A program made the position numbers and the translations under genes. Source: Acidobacteriota bacterium (GTDB taxonomy: Bacteria > Acidobacteriota > Polarisedimenticolia > JAPUIV01). From it: 9,352 bases of DNA. Location of the stretch: the NCBI GenBank assembly GCA_027296665.1, contig JAPUIV010000178.1:1-9352 (forward strand), given 5' to 3'. This document shows positions 1 to 6,856 of this stretch, one piece after another (position 1 is the stretch's first letter; each line of letters begins with the position of its first letter). Under the pieces are notes generated by a model. It was given only the letters and a program-made list of their open reading frames with translations, was not told the origin of the DNA and ran no database searches.

Positions 1-2
1 CG

Positions 3-1160
3 GTGAACCTGTTCTGGAAGAATCTCGCCTTTGTGTCCAGCGCCATTCTTGTTGGAATGTTAGCGTCCGTGGTGATTTCCGGAATGTTCACCAGGCCGCT
101 TCGGGAACTGGCCTTCGTCAGTCGTGTGATCAGCGGGGGAGATCTGACCCGGACCGTGCCGGCCGGGGGAAACGATGAAGTCGGGGAACTCGCCAGTTCA
201 TTCAACCGTATGGTCGGTTCTCTGCTACGCGTGATCACCGAAGCCCGGGCCGTGGGAGAACAGGTCCGGTATTCGGCGCAGTCGCTCTCCCGAACCACAA
301 AAGAGATGAACCAGACCACACGGAATATCTCCGAGACCGTGGTCCGGATCGCCCAGGGAGCGGAGGATGAGGCGGCCATGGTAGCCCGGAGCGCGGAGAT
401 CACCCGCGGTTTTGCCGATTCGGTCCAGGCCATTGCGCAACGGGCCGAGCAGGCAGCGGTGACGGCCCGGGAAGCCAGAACCATGGCGGAAAAGGGTGGT
501 GAACACGCCCGGATCGCCGCTGACCGGATCTCCTGGATGGTGGACAAGATCTGCGAGGCGCGGGAAACCGTCAAGGGGTTCGAGCAGAAGTCATCCAGGA
601 TTCAACACACCGTTGAAGGAATCCAGGCAATCGCCCAGCAAACCCATCTTCTTGCCCTGAACGCCGCTATTGAGGCGGCCCGGGCCGGGGAGCATGGGAG
701 GGGGTTTGCCGTGGTGGCCGATGAGGTTCGCAAGCTTTCGGTGGATGCGCGAAACCTGGCCGCGGAGATCGCCGGAATGGCCGACGAGATTACCGGTGGA
801 GCGGCCCATGTAGTGGCGGCAATGAACTCGAGTACGACGGCCGCCCGGGAGGGTCAAGATGTGGTCAGGCTGGCCTCGAAGGCCCTGGAGGGAATCCTGG
901 CCGGAACCGAAACAGCGGTCGAAAGAATGGGGTCGATCACCCACCTGACGGAAACCCAGAAAGACGCCTCTTCCAGCCTGGTCCAGACAACCGACAGGTT
1001 GGCGGGGATTGCCCGGGCCAATGCAGAGGAAACCCGAAAAGCCTCCGCCGCTTCGATGGAACAGAGTCGATCGATGGAGGCGATATCCCGATCGGCGGAG
1101 GATCTGGCCAGTAGCACCGATTCCTTGATGGAGTTGATTTCCCGGTTCCGGGTAGTCTGA
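3..1160 (+). CDS. Methyl-accepting chemotaxis protein, 3' part (5' end probably outside the window)
   Basis: This is a membrane chemoreceptor that would relay a signal to CheW and CheA. In the 385 visible residues, a hydrophobic helix spans about 8-29. A HAMP domain follows (about 28-80), with its conserved proline at P32 and a DEVGEL motif at 58-63. The rest is the long coiled-coil signalling domain. The hairpin tip is clear at about 210-245: QTHLLALNAAIEAARAGE, then a GRGFAVVADEVRKL stretch. The usual tip asparagine of QTNLL is histidine (H215). A GTG lies at position 3, but a receptor normally has a first membrane helix and a sensor domain ahead of HAMP. The frame is also open to the window edge, so I treat this as a fragment whose ligand domain lies upstream; the sensed signal is unknown. 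No CheR-binding pentapeptide is visible at the C-terminus (...ISRFRVV). The next gene starts within 4-13 bp, which suggests one operon. Family identity is very secure. Confidence 0.93.
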   Translation: MNLFWKNLAFVSSAILVGMLASVVISGMFTRPLRELAFVSRVISGGDLTRTVPAGGNDEVGELASSFNRMVGSLLRVITEARAVGEQVRYSAQSLSRTTKEMNQTTRNISETVVRIAQGAEDEAAMVARSAEITRGFADSVQAIAQRAEQAAVTAREARTMAEKGGEHARIAADRISWMVDKICEARETVKGFEQKSSRIQHTVEGIQAIAQQTHLLALNAAIEAARAGEHGRGFAVVADEVRKLSVDARNLAAEIAGMADEITGGAAHVVAAMNSSTTAAREGQDVVRLASKALEGILAGTETAVERMGSITHLTETQKDASSSLVQTTDRLAGIARANAEETRKASAASMEQSRSMEAISRSAEDLASSTDSLMELISRFRVV

Positions 1161-1164
1161 TCGA

Positions 1165-1659
1165 TTGTTCGGGGTGGAATTGCATACCGATCTATTTTTG
1201 AAATATCGCCTGGAAACGGAATGGTATGGAATGCCTCTCGAGGAGGTCTTGCGCATCACTCCCCTGCCCCGGATCCGCGCGGTCCCCGGGGCGCCGGCAA
1301 TCATCCGGGGTATTGTCGAAATTCGGGGCCGCATCATCACGGTTCTCGATCCGGCTCGACTCCTCGGTTTCTCCCTTCCGAGGGAATCGGATCGGGAAGT
1401 CGCGATCCTTTGGAATCGTCCTTTTACGCATCTGGCGTTGATGGTTCCGGAGCTTCCCCAGGTCTGTCCTGCCCGGCGTGAGCAGGTCCGGAACCGGCCG
1501 GGCCGCAACCGGCGCCCCCACCTGGAATCCTGGAAAACGGAGGACCAGGAGCCGGTTCACGTGATGAGGTGCCGGAGCCTTCTCGCCTTTTGCGAGGAAC
1601 AGATGGCCCTTGCCTTGCGCCCGGCCGGACAATCGGGGGTCGGAGGAGGTAACGGATGA
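1165..1659 (+). CDS. cheW: CheW-like chemotaxis coupling protein
   Basis: CheW is the cytoplasmic adaptor that joins the receptor to CheA. This 164-residue product has a good N-terminal half of the CheW fold: a YRLETEWYGMPLEEV strand pair (14-28), VPGAP at 40-44, and RGIVEIRGRIITVLD at 48-62, the family's most conserved block. The second half is weaker. HLALMVPELPQV resembles the usual VDEV strand, but about residues 105-135 are rich in Arg and Pro and do not match the usual beta strands before a short LLAFCEEQMAL end. The start is uncertain. TTG at 1165, GTG at 1174 and TTG at 1180 are all in frame and none has a good Shine-Dalgarno sequence; the first ATG (1231) would cut into the domain. 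Translation may be coupled to the receptor stop at 1158-1160. The stop overlaps the next start as ATGA. The family call is firm; the degree of function of the C-terminal half is open. Confidence 0.82.
   Translation: MFGVELHTDLFLKYRLETEWYGMPLEEVLRITPLPRIRAVPGAPAIIRGIVEIRGRIITVLDPARLLGFSLPRESDREVAILWNRPFTHLALMVPELPQVCPARREQVRNRPGRNRRPHLESWKTEDQEPVHVMRCRSLLAFCEEQMALALRPAGQSGVGGGNG
1642..1650 (+). promoter_or_regulatory. Ribosome binding site of cheY
   Basis: GGAGGAGGT ends 5 bases before the ATG at 1656. It is the strongest Shine-Dalgarno sequence in the window. It lies inside the last codons of cheW, so CheY can be translated strongly even though its start overlaps the cheW stop. Confidence 0.8.
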
Positions 1660-2054
1660 CCAAGAACGTCCTGATTGTCGACGATACCCGTTTCATCCGT
1701 ACCATGCTCAGGGATCTTCTGCAAAGCTCAGGAAGGTACCGGATCGCCGCCGAGGCTACCAACGGCCGGGAGGCGGTCGATCAATATAAAAGCGTGGCTC
1801 CGGACCTCGTTCTCATGGATATCGTCATGCCGGAAATGGACGGAATCCAGGCCACCGTGGAGATCCTCCGGGAAGATCCATCTGCAACCATCGTGATGTG
1901 CAGCGCGATGGGACAGGAAGCTCTTGTGGTCGAGGCGATCCATGCCGGCGCCAAGGACTTCATTCTCAAACCTTTTACCGAGGAACGGATATTGACCGTT
2001 CTCCGAAAAGTCCTGATCCCCCAGGCGGCCTCCCCCAAAGGAAGTTCCAACTGA
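1656..2054 (+). CDS. cheY: CheY-type response regulator, single receiver domain
   Basis: This 132-residue protein is one receiver domain with no output domain, the layout of CheY. All key residues are present: acidic pair D9/D10, phospho-acceptor D55 in LVLMDIVMPEMDG, S83 as the conserved Ser/Thr, and K105 in FILKPF. CheA would phosphorylate D55, and phospho-CheY would act on a flagellar switch or another target. The sequence AMGQEALVVEAIHAGAKDFILKPF is typical of the chemotaxis CheY subgroup found outside enteric bacteria. The ATG at 1656 is fixed by a strong Shine-Dalgarno sequence and overlaps the cheW stop (ATGA). A short tail (about 117-132, ending PKGSSN) is probably disordered. A stand-alone receiver of another pathway is possible, but the position between cheW and cheA makes CheY the best reading. 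Confidence 0.93.
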   Translation: MTKNVLIVDDTRFIRTMLRDLLQSSGRYRIAAEATNGREAVDQYKSVAPDLVLMDIVMPEMDGIQATVEILREDPSATIVMCSAMGQEALVVEAIHAGAKDFILKPFTEERILTVLRKVLIPQAASPKGSSN

Positions 2055-2090
2055 CCTCTTCGTGTCGATCCTCCAACGATCATTCGGGCC

Positions 2091-2096
2091 AGGAGG
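2091..2096 (+). promoter_or_regulatory. Ribosome binding site that decides the cheA start
   Basis: AGGAGG lies 4 bases before a GTG at 2101. The upstream in-frame GTG at 2062 has no comparable site. Starting at 2101 gives a protein beginning VDRRKYLELFLNESREHL, which resembles the N-terminus of typical CheA proteins, so 2101 is preferred. Confidence 0.7.
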
Positions 2097-2100
2097 CAGT

Positions 2101-3717
2101 GTGGATCGCAGGAAATATCTAGAGCTGTTCCTGAACGAATCGAGGGAACACCTCGAGGGCGCCGGTAAACAGATCGAAATCCTGATTTCCGGCGGGACAG
2201 GCAAGAACGCTACCCTGAAGGAATTCTACCGGAACCTTCATTCTCTCAAGGGGATGTGCGCCGCGATGGAGTTCCGCGGCCTCACGGAACTCCTTCATGC
2301 CATGGAGGAACTCCTGGAATGGGGCCGGGCGGGGAATTCCTCCCGGTTATTGAAAACGGTCGGAACCCTGGAAACGGGACTGGAAGAAGTCGGCGCCCTC
2401 CTCGGGCTCGTGGAAAACGGCGATCCGGATCCCTCCTCTCGAACCGGGGTCCTGAAAAATCTCCGCTCCAGAAAGAAATCAAGGAAAATCGATCATGAAT
2501 CAAGGAGGCCGCGGAATTCAGGCGGCCCATCCGAGAAACCGGAAGTGTCTTTCCCCAGTTCGATCCGGGTGCAGATGGAATCTCTGGATCGGCTGCTGGA
2601 ATCAACCGCAGAGGTGGTCATCCATCGGTTGCGCCTGCAACGATCCCTGCCGCCTGCCTCGGGCGGACCGCCAGGGAACCACCAGGAGAACCTCCGCCAA
2701 TCGATCGACCGTCTCCGCGCAGAAGTGATGGAGATCCGGCTGGTCCCCTTCGGGAGCATTGCCGGAAGGCTCAGGGACGCCGCCCTCGATCTTGCGAAAC
2801 GGCGGGAGAAACGGATCGAGATGGAGATCCTGGGAACGGAAATCTCCATCGATCGATCGACCCTGGAACGTCTCCTGGATCCTCTCTTTCACCTGATTCG
2901 GAACTGCGTCGACCATGGAATCGAACCGAGGCAGGAGCGCCTTCGTGCCGGCAAGAAATCGGTTGGCCGGCTCCTCCTGCTGGTAACCCGAATCGGCTCG
3001 GAGTTGCGGGTGGAACTGCGGGATGATGGCAGGGGGATCGATCCGGCACTGCTGAAGGACCGGGCCGTGGAGGGAGGTTGGCTGACGCCCCAGGCGGCGG
3101 ATCGTCTTGGCAAGGAGGAGATCCTTCGTCTGGTCACCCTGCCGGGTGTTTCCACCCATCGGGAACCGGATGAGGTCTCCGGCCGCGGGGTGGGAATGGA
3201 TGTGGTCGCCACCCGGATCCGGGCCCTGGGCGGCACCCTGGACATCGATTCCTGGCCGGGACGGGGCACCGCATTCCGGATGCAGTTCCCCCTCACCCTG
3301 GCGATCCTCGACAGCCTCCTGGTCCAAGGAAAAAGCGGCACGTACGTTTTCCCCTTGCACCAGATTGAATCGATTCAAGAGGTCCCGGTCGGAGAACTGG
3401 AGCGCGGCCGAAACCGATGTCTCAGGTGGAAGGGGGCCCCGAATGTGGATCTCTACTCTCTGGATGAGATTCTCGGTGTGGGAGAGAACCCGCACCGGAA
3501 AGGCACCTGCCCTGTCCTGTTCCTTCGCACGGATGGTTCCCGGCGCGGCCTGCTGGTCGGTTCCATTCTCGGCAGGCGGGACCTGGTCCTGCGGCCGCTG
3601 GGCAGCCCCCTGGAAACGATGCGGGAATTCTCCGGAGCGGCCATCCTGGACGATGGCGGAATCGCCCTCCTTCTGAATGCCCGAACCCTGTTACCTGAAA
3701 CCCCTGGCCCCCACTAG
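2101..3717 (+). CDS. cheA: Chemotaxis histidine kinase CheA (short form without an evident P2 domain)
   Basis: CheA autophosphorylates on a histidine in its HPt domain and passes the phosphate to CheY. From GTG 2101 the product is 538 residues. The P1/HPt domain (about 1-105) carries H47 in NLHSLKGMCAAMEF. About 108-150 is a polar, Lys/Arg/Ser-rich linker where P2 would normally lie. The P3 dimerisation helices follow (about 155-225, VQMESLDRLLESTAEVV). The P4 ATPase domain (about 225-395) has the N box HLIRNCVDHGIE (H264, N268, D271, H272), G1 DDGRGID (D308/D309) and G2 GRGVGMD (361-367). The C-terminal P5 CheW-like domain runs from about 398. All catalytic motifs are intact. Most CheA proteins are about 650-700 residues, and the missing length matches the absent P2. 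Starting at 2062 would add 13 unconvincing residues. The 46-bp gap from cheY fits one operon. The next gene is convergent, so this is the operon's last gene. Confidence 0.92.
   Translation: MDRRKYLELFLNESREHLEGAGKQIEILISGGTGKNATLKEFYRNLHSLKGMCAAMEFRGLTELLHAMEELLEWGRAGNSSRLLKTVGTLETGLEEVGALLGLVENGDPDPSSRTGVLKNLRSRKKSRKIDHESRRPRNSGGPSEKPEVSFPSSIRVQMESLDRLLESTAEVVIHRLRLQRSLPPASGGPPGNHQENLRQSIDRLRAEVMEIRLVPFGSIAGRLRDAALDLAKRREKRIEMEILGTEISIDRSTLERLLDPLFHLIRNCVDHGIEPRQERLRAGKKSVGRLLLLVTRIGSELRVELRDDGRGIDPALLKDRAVEGGWLTPQAADRLGKEEILRLVTLPGVSTHREPDEVSGRGVGMDVVATRIRALGGTLDIDSWPGRGTAFRMQFPLTLAILDSLLVQGKSGTYVFPLHQIESIQEVPVGELERGRNRCLRWKGAPNVDLYSLDEILGVGENPHRKGTCPVLFLRTDGSRRGLLVGSILGRRDLVLRPLGSPLETMREFSGAAILDDGGIALLLNARTLLPETPGPH
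2848..2860. repeat. Short GATC tandem run inside cheA
   Basis: ATCGATCGATCGA, about three copies of a 4-base unit, lies in the coding region for ISIDRS at the start of the CheA ATPase domain. It is the densest local case of the window-wide GATC excess. Because the unit is 4 bases, a slipped copy would shift the cheA frame. Confidence 0.6.
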
Positions 3718-3864
3718 GACTCACGCGGCAATACAGCCCAGCTTTTCCTGATGATTCGTAATCAGCAGGTCCGGATCCGGTGTGCCGACGGTGCGGGCCG
3801 GCGCTGGAGCAGGGAGCGAAGGGCGGCAAGGGCGCGCACCGGGACGGTTCCGGATCCCGGGTTC
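3718..3864. other. Convergent intergenic gap with two imperfect hairpins (cheA / trxA)
   Basis: This 147-bp gap separates the convergent 3' ends of cheA and trxA. One inverted repeat at 3747-3769 pairs CCTG with CAGG and TGATT with AATCA, with one A/G mismatch and a CGT loop. A second at 3838-3862 pairs ACCGGGA with TCCCGGGT, with one bulged base, just beyond the trxA stop. Neither is followed by a T-run in the direction needed for a standard intrinsic terminator: the TTTT at 3743-3746 precedes the first hairpin on the plus strand. They may still form the 3' ends of both transcripts or block read-through. No gene is supported here. Confidence 0.35.
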
Positions 3865-4203
3865 CTATTTAGAGATGTGGGTGTCGATGAGTTTTTGCAG
3901 GTTCCGTTTCGGCAGGGCCCCAACGGCCTGTTCGAGGACCTGTCCTCCCTTGAAGAGGATCAGGGTGGGAATGCTCTGGACCCCGTAACGGCTGGCCAGG
4001 GCGGTATTCTCGTCCACGTTCACCTTACCGATTCGCGCCCGCCCGGCATACTCCGCCGCAAGTTCCTTCAAGATCGGGGCAACCCGATGGCAGGGACCAC
4101 ACCACTCCGCCCAGAAGTCCACCAGGATGGGATGACCGGTGCGGCCGATTTCCTCCTCAAAGTTTTTCTCGGTAAGGTGTATTATTTCGGTCTCGATGGT
4201 CAT
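3865..4203 (-). CDS. trxA: Thioredoxin
   Basis: This is a small cytoplasmic disulfide reductase, normally kept reduced by thioredoxin reductase. The 112-residue length is close to the usual 105-110. It has the active site WCGPC (C35 and C38) in VDFWAEWCGPC, and the cis-proline P79 in GVQSIPTLILF. The buried aspartate D29 and the C-terminal GALPKRNLQKLI helix are also in place. The residue after the active site is His (H39) rather than the more common Lys, a minor known type of variation. No signal peptide is seen, so it acts in the cytoplasm. The ATG (minus strand, 4203-4201) follows GAGGAG by 6 bases. It is a single-gene transcript, convergent with cheA and divergent from ksgA, with its own candidate promoter. 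Confidence 0.95.
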   Translation of the reverse strand: MTIETEIIHLTEKNFEEEIGRTGHPILVDFWAEWCGPCHRVAPILKELAAEYAGRARIGKVNVDENTALASRYGVQSIPTLILFKGGQVLEQAVGALPKRNLQKLIDTHISK

Positions 4204-4209
4204 AGCTGG

Positions 4210-4215
4210 CTCCTC
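4210..4215 (-). promoter_or_regulatory. Ribosome binding site of trxA
   Basis: On the minus strand the sequence reads GAGGAG, six bases before the ATG. This is good spacing and fixes the thioredoxin start. Confidence 0.75.
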
Positions 4216-4229
4216 ATGGATTACTTCAA

Positions 4230-4259
4230 TCTATAACACAGGGCCAGAGGGAAAGGCAA
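4230..4259 (-). promoter_or_regulatory. Candidate sigma-70 promoter of trxA
   Basis: On the minus strand, TTGCCT (4259-4254) lies 18 bases ahead of TATAGA (4235-4230). Three bases before the latter are TGT, giving an extended -10 (TGn). Each hexamer matches the consensus at four of six positions. Transcription would begin a short way before the trxA ribosome binding site. This is judged by eye only; the host's sigma factor preference is unknown. Confidence 0.4.
4232..4237 (+). promoter_or_regulatory. Candidate -10 element for ksgA and the downstream cluster
   Basis: TATAAC matches the TATAAT consensus at five of six positions and lies 34 bases before the ksgA ATG. No convincing -35 is seen at 16-18 bases upstream. 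It shares its TATA core with the opposing trxA -10, so the two promoters would compete or be read as alternatives. Confidence is low because of the missing -35. Confidence 0.3.
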
Positions 4260-4271
4260 GAAAGAGAGTCG

Positions 4272-5144
4272 ATGGCGGCACAATCACGTCGAACGCAGAA
4301 GGGAAACAACGATCCGGCGCGAAGGAAAAGGAAATCCTGGGGACAGCATTTTCTCGAATCTTCCACCGCCATCGAACGCATCCTCGATTCCCTGGAGATC
4401 ACACCGGGCGATCCCATCTTGGAGATCGGGCCGGGGCGGGGCGCGATCACGGCCGGAATGCTGGAGCGGGGGGCCCGGGTTCACGCCGTGGAAATCGATC
4501 CGCAGTTGGTTCAAGAGCTCCGCGGCCGGTTTCCGGCGAGCCTTCCATTTCAATTGATCCCCGAAGATATCCGGCGACTCGATTCCGGCCGTCTCCTCGA
4601 TGAGCTGGAAGCCGCAGCCCCGGGGCCGAGGGTGCGGATCGTCGGCAACTTGCCCTATCATGCCGCGACCGTGATCCTGAGGAAATTCCTCGATCTTTCC
4701 GATCGAGTCCGGGATCTCCATTTCATGTTCCAGGAAGAGGTTGCGGAAAGAATTGTCGCCGATCCCGGTACTCCCGAATACGGCCTCCTTACCGTATTAT
4801 GCCGGACCCGGTATCGGAACCGGATTCTTCTCCGGTTACCCCCCGGGGCCTTTCGCCCTCCCCCCACGATCCGATCGGCCTTCCTGCGAATGGTACCGGA
4901 GCGGCAGGCGGGAGACCTTTCGGCAGCGGAGATGGGGTTCGGAAAACTACTGCGGATCGCCTTCGGCAGCCGGCGAAAGACCCTGATGAACAATTTCCGG
5001 ATGCGCCTGGAACCGGCCATGGAAATGGCCGGGCAATGGCTCGAAGAGAGAGGGTTCCCCCGCGACATCCGGGCGCAGGATCTTTCGCCCCAGGACTTCC
5101 TCGCTCTCTATTCCCGACTCCACTCCCGGGATATGCTAGGATAG
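4272..5144 (+). CDS. rsmA: 16S rRNA (adenine1518-N6/adenine1519-N6)-dimethyltransferase
   Basis: RsmA/KsgA dimethylates two adjacent adenines in the 3'-terminal helix of 16S rRNA, a late step and checkpoint of small-subunit assembly, using S-adenosylmethionine. The 290-residue product has a basic N-terminal extension (1-23) and then GQHFL (24-28). Next come the SAM motif EIGPGRGAIT (51-60), E74 in AVEID, D99 in PEDIRRLD, and the catalytic NLPY (126-129). The family signature MFQEEVAERI with PGTPEYG, the F-R-PPP segment and SRRKTLMNN further on are all typical. Length is close to E. coli KsgA (273). The ATG at 4272 has only a weak purine-rich stretch before it (AAAGAGAG). The stop TAG is 6 bp from rnj, so the two are probably co-transcribed. 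Both act on rRNA, which fits their pairing. Confidence 0.95.
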   Translation: MAAQSRRTQKGNNDPARRKRKSWGQHFLESSTAIERILDSLEITPGDPILEIGPGRGAITAGMLERGARVHAVEIDPQLVQELRGRFPASLPFQLIPEDIRRLDSGRLLDELEAAAPGPRVRIVGNLPYHAATVILRKFLDLSDRVRDLHFMFQEEVAERIVADPGTPEYGLLTVLCRTRYRNRILLRLPPGAFRPPPTIRSAFLRMVPERQAGDLSAAEMGFGKLLRIAFGSRRKTLMNNFRMRLEPAMEMAGQWLEERGFPRDIRAQDLSPQDFLALYSRLHSRDMLG

Positions 5145-5150
5145 GCGCCG

Positions 5151-6839
5151 ATGACCAAGCGCCGGCGGCGATCCACCACCCGAGGATCCTCCGACCTCAA
5201 GATCATCCCTCTCGGGGGTCTGGGCGAGTTCGGCCTCAACTGCATGGTTGTGGAGTACGGGTCGGAGGCAGTCGTCATCGACGCCGGCCTGCTATTCCCG
5301 GAACCGGAACAACTCGGCGTCGATTACGTCATCCCCGATTTCAGCTACCTTTTCGAGACCCCGGAGAAGGTCCGGGCCATACTTCTCACCCATGGCCATG
5401 AGGATCACATCGGGGCCCTCCCCTACCTTCTCAGAAAGATCTCCGCCCCCGTGTTCGGGACGGCGATGACCCTCGGCCTGGTGAACGAACGTCTCAAGGA
5501 GCGCGGGCTCGATATCTCGGATCGTTCTCATACCATCCGGCCTCCCCACCAGGAAACGATCGGAAATTTCACCATTCATTTTTTACGGGTGAACCACAGC
5601 ATTCCGGGGGCGGTGGCTCTGGCCATCGACACCCCCGAGGGGACCGTTCTCCATACCGGAGACTTCAAGGTCGATTTGACCCCGGTGGACGGGAAGGTGT
5701 TTGATTTCCAGGGATTCGCCGAGGCGGGGAAACGGGGCATCCTCGCCCTGCTCTCCGACAGCACCAACGTGGAACGAAGCGGCCATACCCCCTCGGAGTC
5801 GTTGGTGTCGCAGGGTTTCGAACCGATCTTCCAGCGGACCCGGGAACGGATCCTGATCACCACCTTTGCCAGCCATATCCATCGGATCCAGCAGATTCTG
5901 AATCTGGCCGCCCGGCATGGAAGGAAGGTCTGCCTCATCGGGAGGAGCCTGCAGGGGAATGCCCAGGTGGCGGCCTCGCGAGGGTATTTGACCCTTCCAC
6001 GCGGGGTGATCTGCCAAACCCGAGATCTCCGCCGGCTTCCTCCCGGAGAGGTGGTGCTCCTGGTCACCGGCAGTCAGGGAGAGCCGATGTCGGCCCTGTC
6101 GCGTATCGCGCTGGACAACCATCGCGACGTGAAGTTGCGCGCCGGGGACCTGGTCATTCTATCGGCCCGGGAGATCCCCGGCAACGAACGGGCCATATCC
6201 CGCATGGTGGATCATCTCCTCCGGCGCGGCGCCGAAGTGATAATGGATCGGAAGAGCACCCTGCACACATCAGGACATGCCAGCCAGGAAGAGCTGAAGA
6301 CCATGTTGAGACTCTGTAATCCAAAACATTTCATCCCGATCCACGGTGACTACCGCCACCTGGCCCGGCATGCGGAACTGGTGGCGGCGGCCGGACATCC
6401 CCGCGATCGGATCTTTCTGGCGGGCGACGGGGACGTGATCTCCTTTGGCGGCGGAAAGGGACGCATCACCGGGAAGATCCCCGTCGGCCGGGTATTCATC
6501 GACGCGGGACTCGACCCGGTCGATGAGGTGGTGATCCGGGACCGGCGCCATATCTCAGAGGACGGCATCCTGATGGCGGTGGTGGCGATCAACCGGCAAT
6601 CGGGAGAATTGCAGGGAGATGCGGAGATCGTCAGCCGCGGGCTTTCGATCCCGTTGGACCTCGAGGAGGTTTACCGCTCCGCCAGGGCGATCGTTCGGAA
6701 GACGATAGAAGAGTCCTCTCCGGAGGAACGTGCCGATTGGGGGGTGATCCGAGCCAAGATCCAGACCGATCTGAAAAGGTACTGCCGGCGGCAACTGAAA
6801 CGGCATCCCATGATCCTTCCAGTGATCATGGAGGTGTAG
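5151..6839 (+). CDS. rnj: Ribonuclease J
   Basis: RNase J is a metal-dependent endo- and 5'-3' exoribonuclease of the metallo-beta-lactamase/beta-CASP family, active in mRNA decay and rRNA maturation. The 562 residues match the family (about 555). A basic N-terminal tail (KRRRR) precedes the start of the lactamase domain, IIPLGGLGEFGLN (18-30). Metal ligands are visible: H81, H83, D85 and H86 in THGHEDHIG, H149 in RVNHSIPG, D171 in TGDFK, and H398 in PIHGDYRHL. The beta-CASP region includes LSDSTNVERSGHTPSE (from about 201) and TGSQGEPMSAL. SGHAS (374-378, H376) is the RNA-binding and catalytic motif. The last about 100 residues fit the C-terminal domain (EEVYRSARAIVRKTIEE). ATG 5151 follows AGGA at 5138-5141, which lies over the ksgA stop. 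Nothing is truncated, so it is likely fully active. Confidence 0.96.
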   Translation: MTKRRRRSTTRGSSDLKIIPLGGLGEFGLNCMVVEYGSEAVVIDAGLLFPEPEQLGVDYVIPDFSYLFETPEKVRAILLTHGHEDHIGALPYLLRKISAPVFGTAMTLGLVNERLKERGLDISDRSHTIRPPHQETIGNFTIHFLRVNHSIPGAVALAIDTPEGTVLHTGDFKVDLTPVDGKVFDFQGFAEAGKRGILALLSDSTNVERSGHTPSESLVSQGFEPIFQRTRERILITTFASHIHRIQQILNLAARHGRKVCLIGRSLQGNAQVAASRGYLTLPRGVICQTRDLRRLPPGEVVLLVTGSQGEPMSALSRIALDNHRDVKLRAGDLVILSAREIPGNERAISRMVDHLLRRGAEVIMDRKSTLHTSGHASQEELKTMLRLCNPKHFIPIHGDYRHLARHAELVAAAGHPRDRIFLAGDGDVISFGGGKGRITGKIPVGRVFIDAGLDPVDEVVIRDRRHISEDGILMAVVAINRQSGELQGDAEIVSRGLSIPLDLEEVYRSARAIVRKTIEESSPEERADWGVIRAKIQTDLKRYCRRQLKRHPMILPVIMEV

Positions 6840-6856
6840 GGAGAATAATCTTTTTT

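Noticed and set aside
591..1508. 305-codon open frame on the minus strand opposite the receptor and cheW
   Set aside because: It lies fully opposite two recognised genes, its product is Arg/Gly/Pro-rich with no family signature, and long antisense frames are common in GC-rich coding DNA.
2062..2100. Earlier GTG start for cheA
   Set aside because: No ribosome site precedes it, while AGGAGG precedes GTG 2101 and gives a standard CheA N-terminus.
2602..3495. 297-codon minus-strand frame opposite cheA
   Set aside because: Antisense shadow of a gene with intact kinase motifs; no recognisable domain.
3751..4236. 161-codon plus-strand frame across the cheA-trxA gap and over trxA
   Set aside because: Most of it is the reverse of thioredoxin, and no ribosome site or family motif supports it.
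4139..4603. 154-codon plus-strand frame overlapping the trxA start and the ksgA 5' region
   Set aside because: It overlaps two solid genes and its product is Arg/Gly-rich without a motif.
6737..6856. Upstream extension of the uppP frame by 40 codons
   Set aside because: It would overlap rnj by about 100 bases and precede the normal UppP N-terminus MNGWEIILLAVVQG.
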